Below, piece after piece: positions 1 through 8,096 of a stretch of DNA of 42,384 bases. Below the pieces are notes generated by a model. It did no database searches and was not told the origin of the DNA. It was given only the letters and a program-made list of their open reading frames with translations. Positions within the stretch are counted from its first letter, which is position 1. Every line of letters begins with the position of its first letter. The position numbers and the translations under genes were made by a program. This DNA comes from Desulfobacula sp. GTDB taxonomy: Bacteria; Desulfobacterota; Desulfobacteria; Desulfobacterales; Desulfobacteraceae. The stretch covers positions 1 through 42,384 of the forward strand of contig JANQML010000085.1 in assembly GCA_028280105.1 (NCBI GenBank). The letters run 5' to 3'.

Positions 1-224
1 ATCTATTTGAAATTGCATTTGACGCAAGTCCGGATGCCATCAATATCAACCGGTGGGACGGAACGTACATCTATGTGAATAAAGGGTTGATTTATTGCCG
101 ATCAGTTCGTCCTTTTCGTACCCGGACAATTCGACCATCCCTTTATTCACATAGATGTACGTTCCGTCCCACCGGTTGATATTGATGGCATCCGGACTTG
201 CGTCAAATGCAATTTCAAATAGAT
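1..224. repeat. 86-bp perfect inverted repeat at the window edge
   Basis: Bases 1-86 are the exact reverse complement of bases 139-224, with a 52-base spacer (87-138). Both arms encode the same stretch of a PAS domain, once on each strand. The spacer continues the minus-strand PAS reading frame until about base 87-90, where the sequence turns back on itself. A perfect duplication inside a coding domain at the very end of the sequence is best explained as a foldback chimera from amplification or assembly, not as a natural palindrome. Confidence 0.9.
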
Positions 225-978
225 TCCGCCCATGCTCCGGATTCGAAAGATCCGTTGGAACAACCGGGGCCGGAACCTGTTGATTATCCGTATCAGATCC
301 TAATTCTGCCCTTTGCCCTGCCCCCTTCGTGTTTCCATCCGTCACCCGGCAGGGGAGACGATCCATATCGCTGTCACGCGAATCCGGCACCGCCTGCCCA
401 TCGGTATTGATCCGGTTAAACCGGATTCTATCGTATCCCTGTTGTGAGACCATTTCTGCCAGTTTGGTGTAAACGCCCTTGACTGCCGCCACTTTTTTGC
501 GGCTCCAGCAGGGTACGTTGTCAAGGGCCTTGGAATAAGCGATGGCATCAAAACCGTATTGCTTTGCCTCTAATAGAATTTGGTTGCGGTCAACAGGATC
601 CTCTTTTAACAAAAAAGGGCCTAAAAAAAGGGCGCCAAGCTTCTGATCCTCTATATAAAGAGGCGTGGCCATACCGTACAGATTGTTTTTACACCGGTAC
701 TCTTTAAATGATCCGGGCTGAACGCCATGGGACAATACCCGGTCACTTTCCAGGCAATGTTCTGCACTTGGGGAGAAGTCACGATGAAACCGCTTACAAA
801 TTTCCTGATAACCGGTGGAGACGACCACCTCGCCCCTGTTGTCCCGGATGGTAGTTCCCACCCGGGTCAATACATAAAAATCATCCATCAGAGATTGCAG
901 GGATGTGACCTCAACAACCTCATCAAAGGAAAGAGCCGTTAAATCCAAATCCATCAAATTCTTGGAAGATTGATTCAT
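46..978 (-). pseudogene. PocR-domain/PAS sensor protein, 3' part lost at the foldback
   Basis: The minus-strand frame starts at 978. Residues about 18-190 resemble the PocR ligand-binding domain (a PAS-like sensory domain first described in the propanediol regulator PocR), with Cys residues near GYQEICKRFH, SAEHCLES and YRCKNN. After a low-complexity linker a PAS domain begins near residue 253 (FEIAFDASPDA, then YVNKGMVELSGYEKDELIG). The last dozen or so residues are read through the inverted repeat and are not genuine PAS sequence. The real protein probably continued with more PAS domains and a kinase or other output that is missing here, so the function can only be given as a sensory protein. 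No strong ribosome-binding site is visible before the start. Confidence 0.75.
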
Positions 979-1416
979 CTGATTTGACTGTTACATGATT
1001 TTTTATGGGGACACCAGGCTCTTTTATAAAACATCCATATACGTTTAACTGATGTCGGTTTAAATTACTGTGTAACACAGATTAAATATACCCGGCAAGT
1101 ATAGTTTTACGGTTATATTTCCTTGCCGTTGCCCGGCAGGAATCCGTCCCAAATCCACCATCAAATTTTGTTCAGCATATGGACCATGATTTGCACGCTC
1201 TCCCTGGCCTTCGGCAAGGTGCCGGATGCAAGGCGGCAAGGAATGACGACTGGGGGCGTATCAGCCAGACTCCGCAGGGAGGAACCACCGCAGGCAACGA
1301 AGCAGGCGGGACCGTATGGTGGATCAGGGCCGTTTTTAATCCGTTGCCAATCCACCTTAAGTATTGTACGATGCAGATCAGCCCGCAAACGATGATAAAT
1401 CATACCGAATTGAATT
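979..1416. other. Intergenic region with a GC-rich block
   Basis: This gap separates the divergent PocR-PAS gene and the hybrid kinase. The first 140 bases are AT-rich and likely hold promoters for both genes, though no clear -35/-10 pair stands out. From about 1130 to 1350 the composition becomes much more GC-rich, with purine-rich GGAGGAACC- and GCAGGC-type runs. Overlapping frames here show no recognisable protein. The block could be a dispersed intergenic repeat or a structured RNA leader of the kinase gene; neither can be shown from this window. Confidence 0.4.
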
Positions 1417-4356
1417 ATGAACAGGATCTTTGTCAGAACCGTCTCCAAATTGAATTTAATGTCATCCGCATTAATTATTCTGATACTGACGGTTTGTTTT
1501 TTATCCGTCTTCTCATATGCACATTTTAAAAACTATTCTTTGTACGAAGCCGGCATACGGAACCAATTTTACCTGTCAAAAAAATCGTTTTTAAAAAATG
1601 CCGTTCAAAGAACCCTGGCAGATATTGAACATGAACGACTGTCGTGGAGCGGGACAACGGCCGGATCTGATGTTCCGGGCGGACAGCCGCCGCAGATCAG
1701 GCTGTCACCGAAAGAATTAAAAGAACATATCAAAGATATGATACGGCGCACACAATTGATTGACGGCGGCTATATACGGGTCAACGGCATCATCGATTAC
1801 AGGGGCGGCAAAGACTACGCCGTTCGCCTTGTCCACCCCGAACGGGTCGATGCCGAAGGCATGAAATTATCAACCGATATGACGGATTTAAAAGGGAATA
1901 CCCCCTATCTGACCGAGCTTGAAGGAATCAAAAAAGACGGGGAAATCTTTTTTGAATACTGGTCTGAAAAGAAAGAGACCGATACCATCAGTCACAAACT
2001 TAAGTTTGCAAAGCTGTATAAGCCCTATGACTGGATTGTTTCCGCAGGTGCCTACATCGATGAGATTGAAGATGCGGCTGCCGTTCAGTTAAAAGAGATC
2101 CGTGCCGCGTTTATCCGCCGGATCGTAAAAATGGCGATAATCGGAATCTTTGCATCGGTTATGGCCTTTTTGATTGCCGGACGCTATCAAAAACGGATTT
2201 CCGGTTTGGCAAAAGCCTATGAACAACAGGTAAAAACAGACCGCCAAATCATACAGGAACAGAACATCACCCTGAGATCCAGGGTCAGGGAGCGAAACCG
2301 GCAGATAAATGAATCGGAACAACGGTATCAGCGGCTGTTTGATGAGGCACCGGTTCCGTTATGGGAAGAGGATTTCACTGCTGTTTTCGACTATTTTGAC
2401 AAACTGATACAAAAAGGAGTCCATGATTTTCGTACCTATTTTAACACCTACCCTTCAGAAGTTGAATTCTGTGCCAGGCTTGTTAATATCACGGATGTAA
2501 ACAAGGAGACCCTTGTATTGCACGGGGTCGAGAGCAAGGAGACCCTTTTGGGCAATTTGATAAAATTAATAACGCAGGATGCGGTGGAACTGTTTAAAGA
2601 GGAGTTGATCACACTGGCATCAGGCCAAAATCACTTTGAAGCAAAAGGAACCATACAGACCTTATCCGGTGAATCCAGGCATGTCTTTTTCAAATTGATC
2701 GTTGATAGTTCCCAGCTGCATTCCACAACCGCCCTGCTTGCCACAATCGATATCACAAAGATTAAACAGGCGGAAATTGCATTGAGAAACAGTGAAGAAA
2801 AATTTAAAACACTCTATGAAAAAGCACCGTTAAGTTACCAGTCACTGGATGAAAACGGTACGATCATCGAAGTCAACGATACCTGGCTGGCAGTTTTAGG
2901 GTATGACCGCCACCAGGTGATCGGCCAGCATTTCAGCCGGTTTCTCCACTCTGAATGGAAGGCTCATTTCAAGGAACAGTTTCCCCGGTTTAAAGCAATG
3001 GGAGAAGTCCTCGGAGCAGAATTTGAAATGGTTAAAAAAGACGGCAGCCGGATTCTTGTCTCATTCCATGGTAAAATCAGCAGAATAGAGGGAGGCAATT
3101 CAATAAAAACCCATTGCCTTTTCAGGGATATTACCACGGAAAAACAGCTCCTTCGGGAAAAACAGCAACTGGAAGCCCATTTAAGACAGGTTCAAAAGAT
3201 GGAAGCCATCGGTAACCTGGCCGGAGGAATTGCCCATGATTTTAATAATATACTCTTCCCGTTAATCGGATATACCGAAATGATCAGAGAGGATCTGGCC
3301 CCGGACAACCCGCTGCAGAAAAATGTGGATAAAGTTTTAACAGCCGCTTTTCGGGCCAAAGAGCTGGTCAGGCAAATACTGACCGTCAGCCGGCAAAATG
3401 AGCAGGAATTTAAAGTTGTCAGTCTCCAAACCATCATCAATGAGGCCCTTCATCTTCTTACCCCCTCTATTCCGAAAACCATTGAGATCAAAACAGAGAT
3501 TGACCCGGACTGCGGCCGGGTATTTGGCGACCCCACTCAGATTCATCAGGTCATAATGAACCTGTCCACAAATGCGTACCACGCCATGGAAGAGACCGGA
3601 GGCACCCTCACCATAGGGCTGGAACAGCAGACCATTGATTCTGACTCCACACCGGGCAGCCGACATCACCTGCCGCCGGGAACCTATGGAAAACTGACCG
3701 TATCCGATACAGGTGCAGGCATAAGCGCGGATGCCATGGAAAAGATATTCGATCCCTATTACACGACCAAGGGAATCGGCAAAGGAACAGGGCTCGGTCT
3801 CTCTGTTGTCCGGGGAATCATAAAAGGGATGCAGGGTGATATTCAGATGGAAAGCAGCCCCGGGAAAGGCACCCGCGTTCAGGTATATCTGCCGATTATT
3901 GATGCCTCTTCCGAAGAGCCCGCTATCAGCACGGTTGATACGCCCCAGAGCGGTTCCGAGCGGATTTTACTGGTGGATGACGAAAAAGCCGTTGTGGATA
4001 TGGTGGAGGTCATGCTCACCCGATCCGGATACCGGGTCATCTCTTTCACCAACAGCCCTGAAGCCCTGGAAGCCTTCCAGCAGAATCCGGATCAATTTGA
4101 CCTGGTCGTTTCCGATTTGACCATGCCCCGGATGACCGGCCTCCTTCTTTCAAGAAAAATCAAAGGGATTCGCCCGCATATACCGGTTATCCTCTGCACA
4201 GGATACAGTGACCCGGCCCAGGAGATCGAGTTAGACCACTCTGAATTTGCCGCCGTTATTGAAAAACCGGTGATCCGGGATGAATTCACCCAAACGATAA
4301 GAACCGTTCTGGATCGATTCTCTGCCCAATCATTTGACAAAGAGTCAGGCTCTTGA
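1417..4356 (+). CDS. Membrane-bound hybrid histidine kinase (Cache-PAS-PAS-HisKA-HATPase-REC)
   Basis: This is a 979-residue two-component sensor. A transmembrane helix at about residues 16-35 is followed by a periplasmic single-Cache domain (about 36-235, with the typical GGYIRVNGI and YDWIVSAGAYID stretches), then a second helix (about 238-256) and a coiled coil. Two PAS domains follow (about 305-455 and 460-580). The HisKA domain has its phospho-acceptor at His607 in GGIAHDFNN; the ATPase domain has the DTGAGI and GTGLGLSVV boxes. A C-terminal receiver carries Asp900 in VVSDLTMP. The protein should sense a small extracytoplasmic ligand and phosphorylate its own receiver. No separate output regulator is adjacent. 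The start is uncertain: Met15 is an alternative and neither has a strong ribosome-binding site. The 3' end overlaps the convergent EamA gene by 12 bases. Confidence 0.9.
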   Translation: MNRIFVRTVSKLNLMSSALIILILTVCFLSVFSYAHFKNYSLYEAGIRNQFYLSKKSFLKNAVQRTLADIEHERLSWSGTTAGSDVPGGQPPQIRLSPKELKEHIKDMIRRTQLIDGGYIRVNGIIDYRGGKDYAVRLVHPERVDAEGMKLSTDMTDLKGNTPYLTELEGIKKDGEIFFEYWSEKKETDTISHKLKFAKLYKPYDWIVSAGAYIDEIEDAAAVQLKEIRAAFIRRIVKMAIIGIFASVMAFLIAGRYQKRISGLAKAYEQQVKTDRQIIQEQNITLRSRVRERNRQINESEQRYQRLFDEAPVPLWEEDFTAVFDYFDKLIQKGVHDFRTYFNTYPSEVEFCARLVNITDVNKETLVLHGVESKETLLGNLIKLITQDAVELFKEELITLASGQNHFEAKGTIQTLSGESRHVFFKLIVDSSQLHSTTALLATIDITKIKQAEIALRNSEEKFKTLYEKAPLSYQSLDENGTIIEVNDTWLAVLGYDRHQVIGQHFSRFLHSEWKAHFKEQFPRFKAMGEVLGAEFEMVKKDGSRILVSFHGKISRIEGGNSIKTHCLFRDITTEKQLLREKQQLEAHLRQVQKMEAIGNLAGGIAHDFNNILFPLIGYTEMIREDLAPDNPLQKNVDKVLTAAFRAKELVRQILTVSRQNEQEFKVVSLQTIINEALHLLTPSIPKTIEIKTEIDPDCGRVFGDPTQIHQVIMNLSTNAYHAMEETGGTLTIGLEQQTIDSDSTPGSRHHLPPGTYGKLTVSDTGAGISADAMEKIFDPYYTTKGIGKGTGLGLSVVRGIIKGMQGDIQMESSPGKGTRVQVYLPIIDASSEEPAISTVDTPQSGSERILLVDDEKAVVDMVEVMLTRSGYRVISFTNSPEALEAFQQNPDQFDLVVSDLTMPRMTGLLLSRKIKGIRPHIPVILCTGYSDPAQEIELDHSEFAAVIEKPVIRDEFTQTIRTVLDRFSAQSFDKESGS

Positions 4357-5223
4357 CGGTATCGAATTGGTCAAAATAACACCTGTAACGACAAAAACGC
4401 CGCCCACCATCAATGCCGGCGTCAACGGTTCGTTCAGAATAAAAAAGGAAAGGATAATGGCACTGACCGGTACAAAGTTGATAAACATGCCGGCACGCAG
4501 CGGCCCAATGGCCCGGATCCCTTCATAATACCAGAAAAACCCGAGAACGGTGCCGAAAAAGCCCAGATAGAACAGATTGATCCATTCCAGTGACTGATAG
4601 GCCGGCACATATTCAAACATCCCGTTAAATACTGCCGGAAAAAATAGAAAAAAGGTGCCTGCAATGGATGAATAGCAAACAGAAGTGATGGGTGACAGAT
4701 CCTTCATGACTTTTTTGCCGACAATGGAATATGCAACCCAGCTCACTACGCATCCGAATATCAACACCTGTCCCCTGCCGGCTCCCAGCTTTAAAATATC
4801 TGAAAGATGACCGTTGGAGATGACGATCAATGCCCCGGTGACAGAGAGAAAAAGACCGGCTATTTTATGGAAATACAGTTTTTCCTTAAAAAAAAGAGCC
4901 GCAGCCAGGCTGATAAAAATCGGATTGGTGGCAATGATTAATGACGCCTGATTGGCCTGGATATAGTGAAGTCCGGAAAAGAAAAACAGGTTATAGGAAA
5001 AGATGCCTGTCACCCCTAAAAAACCGACGCCCCATATTTGCCTAACCGTCGGTTTGATCAGCTGGCCTTCGATTTTCAGGGTTAAACCGATCAGGAATAC
5101 CGAGGCAATCAGAAACCTGAGAAATGCGGCTGAATACGGGTCCATAACGGGAGCGATCAGTTTGCCGGCAACAAAGGTCCCTCCCCAGAAAAAGGCGGTT
5201 AAAAACAGTTTCAAATAGATCAA
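4345..5223 (-). CDS. EamA/DMT-superfamily transporter
   Basis: This is a 292-residue integral membrane protein with about ten hydrophobic helices arranged as two EamA repeats. The first begins at LKLFLTAFFWGGTFVAGKL and ends near ALIVISNGH; the second begins around VLIFGCVVSWVAYSIVGK and ends with LMVGGVFVVTGVILTN. The family exports or imports small metabolites such as amino acids; the substrate cannot be read from sequence. The start codon is TTG, chosen because there is no in-frame ATG and an AGGTGA ribosome-binding site lies just upstream. It stands alone, convergent with the hybrid kinase and divergent from the FadL-type gene. Confidence 0.85.
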   Translation of the reverse strand: MIYLKLFLTAFFWGGTFVAGKLIAPVMDPYSAAFLRFLIASVFLIGLTLKIEGQLIKPTVRQIWGVGFLGVTGIFSYNLFFFSGLHYIQANQASLIIATNPIFISLAAALFFKEKLYFHKIAGLFLSVTGALIVISNGHLSDILKLGAGRGQVLIFGCVVSWVAYSIVGKKVMKDLSPITSVCYSSIAGTFFLFFPAVFNGMFEYVPAYQSLEWINLFYLGFFGTVLGFFWYYEGIRAIGPLRAGMFINFVPVSAIILSFFILNEPLTPALMVGGVFVVTGVILTNSIPSRA

Positions 5224-5303
5224 GTCATCACCTGGCAGTTCTTTGTTAAAAAGACTACCATACGCCCTTTATTATCAAAAATCCATTTAATCATTTATAG
5301 TAG

Positions 5304-5333
5304 TTGACTTATCCACAGCCAAAAGCCTATTAA
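5304..5333 (+). promoter_or_regulatory. Candidate sigma-70 promoter of the FadL-type gene
   Basis: TTGACT (5304-5309) and TATTAA (5328-5333) are separated by 18 bases, about 70 bases upstream of the porin start. The fit to a housekeeping promoter is reasonable but untested. Confidence 0.4.
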
Positions 5334-5341
5334 TTAAAATC

Positions 5342-5392
5342 GTCAATTGTTGCATTTAGTCAATCGTTACATTCAGTCAACCGTTACATTTA
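5342..5392 (+). repeat. Three tandem 17-bp repeats upstream of the FadL-type gene
   Basis: The units GTCAATTGTTGCATTTA, GTCAATCGTTACATTCA and GTCAACCGTTACATTTA follow each other without gaps. The array lies between the candidate promoter and the start codon and ends against the GGAGG ribosome-binding site, so it would sit in the 5' untranslated leader. Regularly spaced GTCAA/TTACAT blocks could be regulator sites or simple slippage products. Confidence 0.85.
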
Positions 5393-5401
5393 GGAGGAAC
5401 A

Positions 5402-6718
5402 ATGAAGCAGATTAAGATTTTATTTTTTTCCTTGGTGTTATTGGTAACAGGATCATCACTGCTATGGGCCGGAGGTGCGGACAACAAGACCAACTGGAGT
5501 GCCGAGTACATCAGCATTCTGAATCGGAATGCGGCAACCGATGCCGCCGATATTGCCATGTACAATCCCGCCGGTGTGGTGAAGATGGAAAACGGATTAT
5601 ACGCAAACCTGTCCGGCCATTATTTTCCCAAAGACTACAACAACCGGATAAACGGACAAGACTTTGAGACGGATGAACCCTCTATTGTCCCGGGCTTTTT
5701 CGCCGTATACAAAAAAGACGACTGGGCCGGTTATTTTGCCGTCTCCAATGTGGTCGGCGGCGGAGAGGTTGACTTCTCAAACGGGAATGCAACCACTCAA
5801 TTTGCCGGTTTCGGCATTCTGACCGCGGCCAATGCCGGACTTGCCGGTGCCGGTGTATCTTCCCCGTTTTTTTATACCAAGATCTCCAATCAACGACTGG
5901 AAGCCGAGCAGATCGGTCTGGGATATACCCTGGGAGGGGCGTATAAGATTAATGAGATGTGGGCGGTTTCTTTAGGCGTCCGGTATGTCAGAAGCGACAG
6001 GGAGATGCAGGGAAATATCACGGTCAGCCCGGCCAACTCCCTTCCCGGCGGTATCAACGCCCCCTTGACGGCTGAGGTCGATTTTGAATCCGATGCAGAC
6101 GGTTTCGGCGGTATCATCGGGGTGAATTTTTCACCGTCAGCCGACTGGAACATCGGGCTGCACTATGATACCCGGGTCAGCCTTGATTATGAGCAGACCG
6201 TTCACAAAGACAACTTCGGTATCCTTCCCAACCTGGGTATTTCCAACGGCGGCGAGAGAATGAGGGATCTTCCCGCGATTCTGGCAGCCGGTGTTTCCTA
6301 TCAGGTAATCCCGGCACTCAGGGTGGAAGCCAACCTGACCTATTACTTTAATCAGGATGCCGGATTCAAGGATATTCCCGGCACACCAAGGGATGAGAGC
6401 GCCGTTGACAACGGATATGATCTGGGAATCGGATTTGAATATGCGGTAACGGATACGCTAAAGGCAACAGTGGGATATCTTTATACGGACACCGGGGTCG
6501 ATGCAAAAGATATGACTCCTGAACTGCCGGAGCTGGACGCCCACACCCTGGGAGTCGGATTAAGGTATCAGCTTAACCAGAAAACCAATCTAACCGCCAG
6601 CCTTGGCCATGTATTTTATCAGGATGCATCATATGTCAGCTCTGCCACCGGTGCCGCCATCACATATGAAAAAGAGATCACCTTTGTCGGATTAGGTATC
6701 CAATATAAGTTCTTTTGA
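5402..6718 (+). CDS. OmpP1/FadL-family outer-membrane porin
   Basis: This is a 438-residue outer-membrane beta-barrel protein. Residues 1-23 form a signal peptide cut after WA. The mature start (WSAEYISILNRNAATDAADIAMYNPAGV) is the N-terminal plug region of the FadL/TodX family, in which NPAG is characteristic. The rest alternates amphipathic strands and ends in the aromatic residue Phe expected for barrel insertion (YKFF). Members let hydrophobic substrates such as long-chain fatty acids or aromatic hydrocarbons cross the outer membrane. A strong AGGAGG site precedes the ATG. It is monocistronic, so the neighbours do not reveal the substrate. Confidence 0.88.
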   Translation: MKQIKILFFSLVLLVTGSSLLWAGGADNKTNWSAEYISILNRNAATDAADIAMYNPAGVVKMENGLYANLSGHYFPKDYNNRINGQDFETDEPSIVPGFFAVYKKDDWAGYFAVSNVVGGGEVDFSNGNATTQFAGFGILTAANAGLAGAGVSSPFFYTKISNQRLEAEQIGLGYTLGGAYKINEMWAVSLGVRYVRSDREMQGNITVSPANSLPGGINAPLTAEVDFESDADGFGGIIGVNFSPSADWNIGLHYDTRVSLDYEQTVHKDNFGILPNLGISNGGERMRDLPAILAAGVSYQVIPALRVEANLTYYFNQDAGFKDIPGTPRDESAVDNGYDLGIGFEYAVTDTLKATVGYLYTDTGVDAKDMTPELPELDAHTLGVGLRYQLNQKTNLTASLGHVFYQDASYVSSATGAAITYEKEITFVGLGIQYKFF

Positions 6719-6815
6719 AACGCCTTGAGCGGGTATGGCAATTCATTCCCGTTCAGAATAACACCCTGTTGCACCCTAACCAGGGTGAATCTGAAAATAG
6801 TCGTACCGGCCCGGC

Positions 6816-6841
6816 CATCCCCCCTGATGAGAGGGGGGATG
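6816..6841. other. Stem-loop after the FadL-type gene
   Basis: CATCCCCCC (6816-6824) pairs perfectly with GGGGGGATG (6833-6841) around an 8-base loop. It lies between two convergent genes and could limit read-through, but no T-tract follows on either strand, so it is not a classical terminator. Confidence 0.5.
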
Positions 6842-6873
6842 ATGGGTCTGACAGGGTTTCAATTCCTGGCCGG

Positions 6874-7401
6874 TTAAAAGAGATAGTGACCTGCAGCATC
6901 TTTTTTCGGTCCGATAATCCCCAGGTTGGGAAAGACCTTTCGGGCGATTAAAAACATGAGAACAACCGTTGCAAACAAGACCAGTAATTTTACCGCATCC
7001 AGAATTTCCGGCACACCGGTCAATAAAATGGTCTCCAAAAGATCGATGACAAACCAGATCCCTGCCACGCGGTAGACGCCGCCGTGGAAGTGAAAGACAA
7101 AGTAAGAAAAAATTAAAGGGATCACCGTGCGGATGGCCAGAAAGAGAGTGGGCGCTTCAGGGTCAATGGGCAGGCCGGTTACCAGGGTCAGGATCGAATA
7201 GGCGATCAGCAGCAGAACCAGGGCGGCATTATGCCTGATGTAGCCTTGTCTTAATTGTTCGTCCGGCACACTTGCGATACAATAGGCGATTTTTCCGGCA
7301 TCCTTTGGTGCCTGTCCGACCAACGCATTGTAAATCTTCGCCCGGGAGTCCCCCTGCTGGAGCCGGGCCACCACCTGGCCGCTGATCTCTTTCATGTTCA
7401 T
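6874..7401 (-). CDS. Hypothetical four-helix membrane protein
   Basis: A 175-residue protein. A soluble N-terminal segment of about 55 residues (EISGQVVARLQQGDSRAKIYNAL, then AYCIASVPDEQLRQGYIRHN) is followed by four hydrophobic segments at about 60-78, 86-106, 112-130 and 137-155, and a short polar tail. I do not recognise the family. The start is supported by GGAGAG six bases before the ATG. It is transcribed alone, convergent with the porin, and its upstream side borders the insertion-sequence remnant. Confidence 0.7.
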   Translation of the reverse strand: MNMKEISGQVVARLQQGDSRAKIYNALVGQAPKDAGKIAYCIASVPDEQLRQGYIRHNAALVLLLIAYSILTLVTGLPIDPEAPTLFLAIRTVIPLIFSYFVFHFHGGVYRVAGIWFVIDLLETILLTGVPEILDAVKLLVLFATVVLMFLIARKVFPNLGIIGPKKDAAGHYLF

Positions 7402-7454
7402 ATTCCACTCTCCTTTTTCCCAAAATCAGTGATTGAAAAATAAAAAGATAAGAA

Positions 7455-7517
7455 AACCTCTTAAGATATGAGATAATAAGGGTGTCCAAGACCAAAAAAC
7501 TCATAACCTAAGAGGTT
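7455..7517. repeat. Imperfect inverted repeat before the transposase remnant
   Basis: Bases 7455-7472 and 7500-7517 are inverted repeats of 18 bases with two mismatches around a 27-base loop. The right arm ends ten bases before the start of the decayed transposase frame, so this is probably part of the left end or leader of the insertion sequence. Confidence 0.55.
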
Positions 7518-7526
7518 AAAATTATT

Positions 7527-7933
7527 ATGGCACAAAGGCTACTTCCATTCAAGCTTGAAAGCACAAACGATACTATCACCGCTCATGCCGGACTTGGCAT
7601 GTTTGGCGAATTTATCAACGCTTGTGAGACTTGGCAGACGAATGAACAATGAACTGCCAGAGCCTGGAAGTCCTCGCGGGTATGAGCCGGCAAGATTTAT
7701 CGAACCTATTGTACTCACATTGCATGGTGGCGGACACAGCCTTGAGGATATCCGCCCAATAAGAAATGATAGCGGCCTTAAGGATTTGCCGGGCATTGAT
7801 GCTGTACCCTGTCCTGATGCCACCGGAGACTGGTTTTGACGAATGGGAGGAGGCCATGGCCTTGACAGGCTTGGAAAAGTGGACAAAAGCATATAAAATT
7901 TTCCATGAAAAGCTGGTCAAACCGTAGCATTAT
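7527..7933 (+). pseudogene. Decayed IS1380-like transposase (N-terminal part)
   Basis: The frame starts at 7527 (MAQRLLPFKLESTN, then TAHAGLGMFGEF), which matches the usual start of IS1380-family DDE transposases. After a frameshift near 7610 it continues with ELPEPGSPRGYEPARF and VLTLHGGGHSLEDIRPIR, then GDWF, a TGA codon, and RMGGGHGLDRLGKV. Several stops follow. The family is normally about 430-460 residues; only about 130 are represented, so most of the catalytic domain is deleted. It runs directly into the 32-bp repeat at 7938. Non-functional. Confidence 0.8.
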
Positions 7934-7937
7934 AAAT

Positions 7938-7969
7938 TTAATCGGAACGTTATTTTGACAACCACTATA
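7938..7969 (+). repeat. 32-bp direct repeat, copy 1
   Basis: This is identical over 32 bases to 41018-41049, on the same strand. Weaker similarity extends to the left (7925-7937 versus 41005-41017, three mismatches). It follows the transposase remnant, so it is most likely a terminal segment of the same insertion-sequence family. Confidence 0.85.
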
Positions 7970-8047
7970 ATTGCTGGGGACCATTTATTTCTAATCGCCG
8001 ATTCTGGTAAATTAACTTGACATTGATGGCGTGTTATCACATGTTGA

Positions 8048-8061
8048 TGCAAACGATTGCA
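8048..8061. promoter_or_regulatory. Putative LacI-family operator upstream of the regulator gene
   Basis: TGCAAACGATTGCA is a near-perfect palindrome centred on CG, the hallmark of LacI-family operators. It differs at one base per half-site pair from the perfect site at 9341-9356. It lies 36 bases before the lacI-family start codon, downstream of a TTGACA (8017-8022), suggesting autoregulation. Confidence 0.65.
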
Positions 8062-8096
8062 CCTGTTTTGACCGGTATTGTATTTGGGAATATGAC

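Noticed and set aside
1123-1529. Overlapping small frames on both strands before the hybrid kinase
   Set aside because: They are GC-rich, mutually overlapping, lack ribosome-binding sites and resemble no family; treated as non-coding.
5309-5317. Perfect DnaA box (TTATCCACA) upstream of the FadL-type gene
   Set aside because: It is a single box; no cluster, AT-rich unwinding element or dnaA/dnaN gene is nearby, so it is not evidence of a replication origin.
8031-8096. Upstream extension of the LacI-family regulator
   Set aside because: The extra 22 residues are unlike the family, whose HTH normally starts within a few residues, and the extension would cover the operator.
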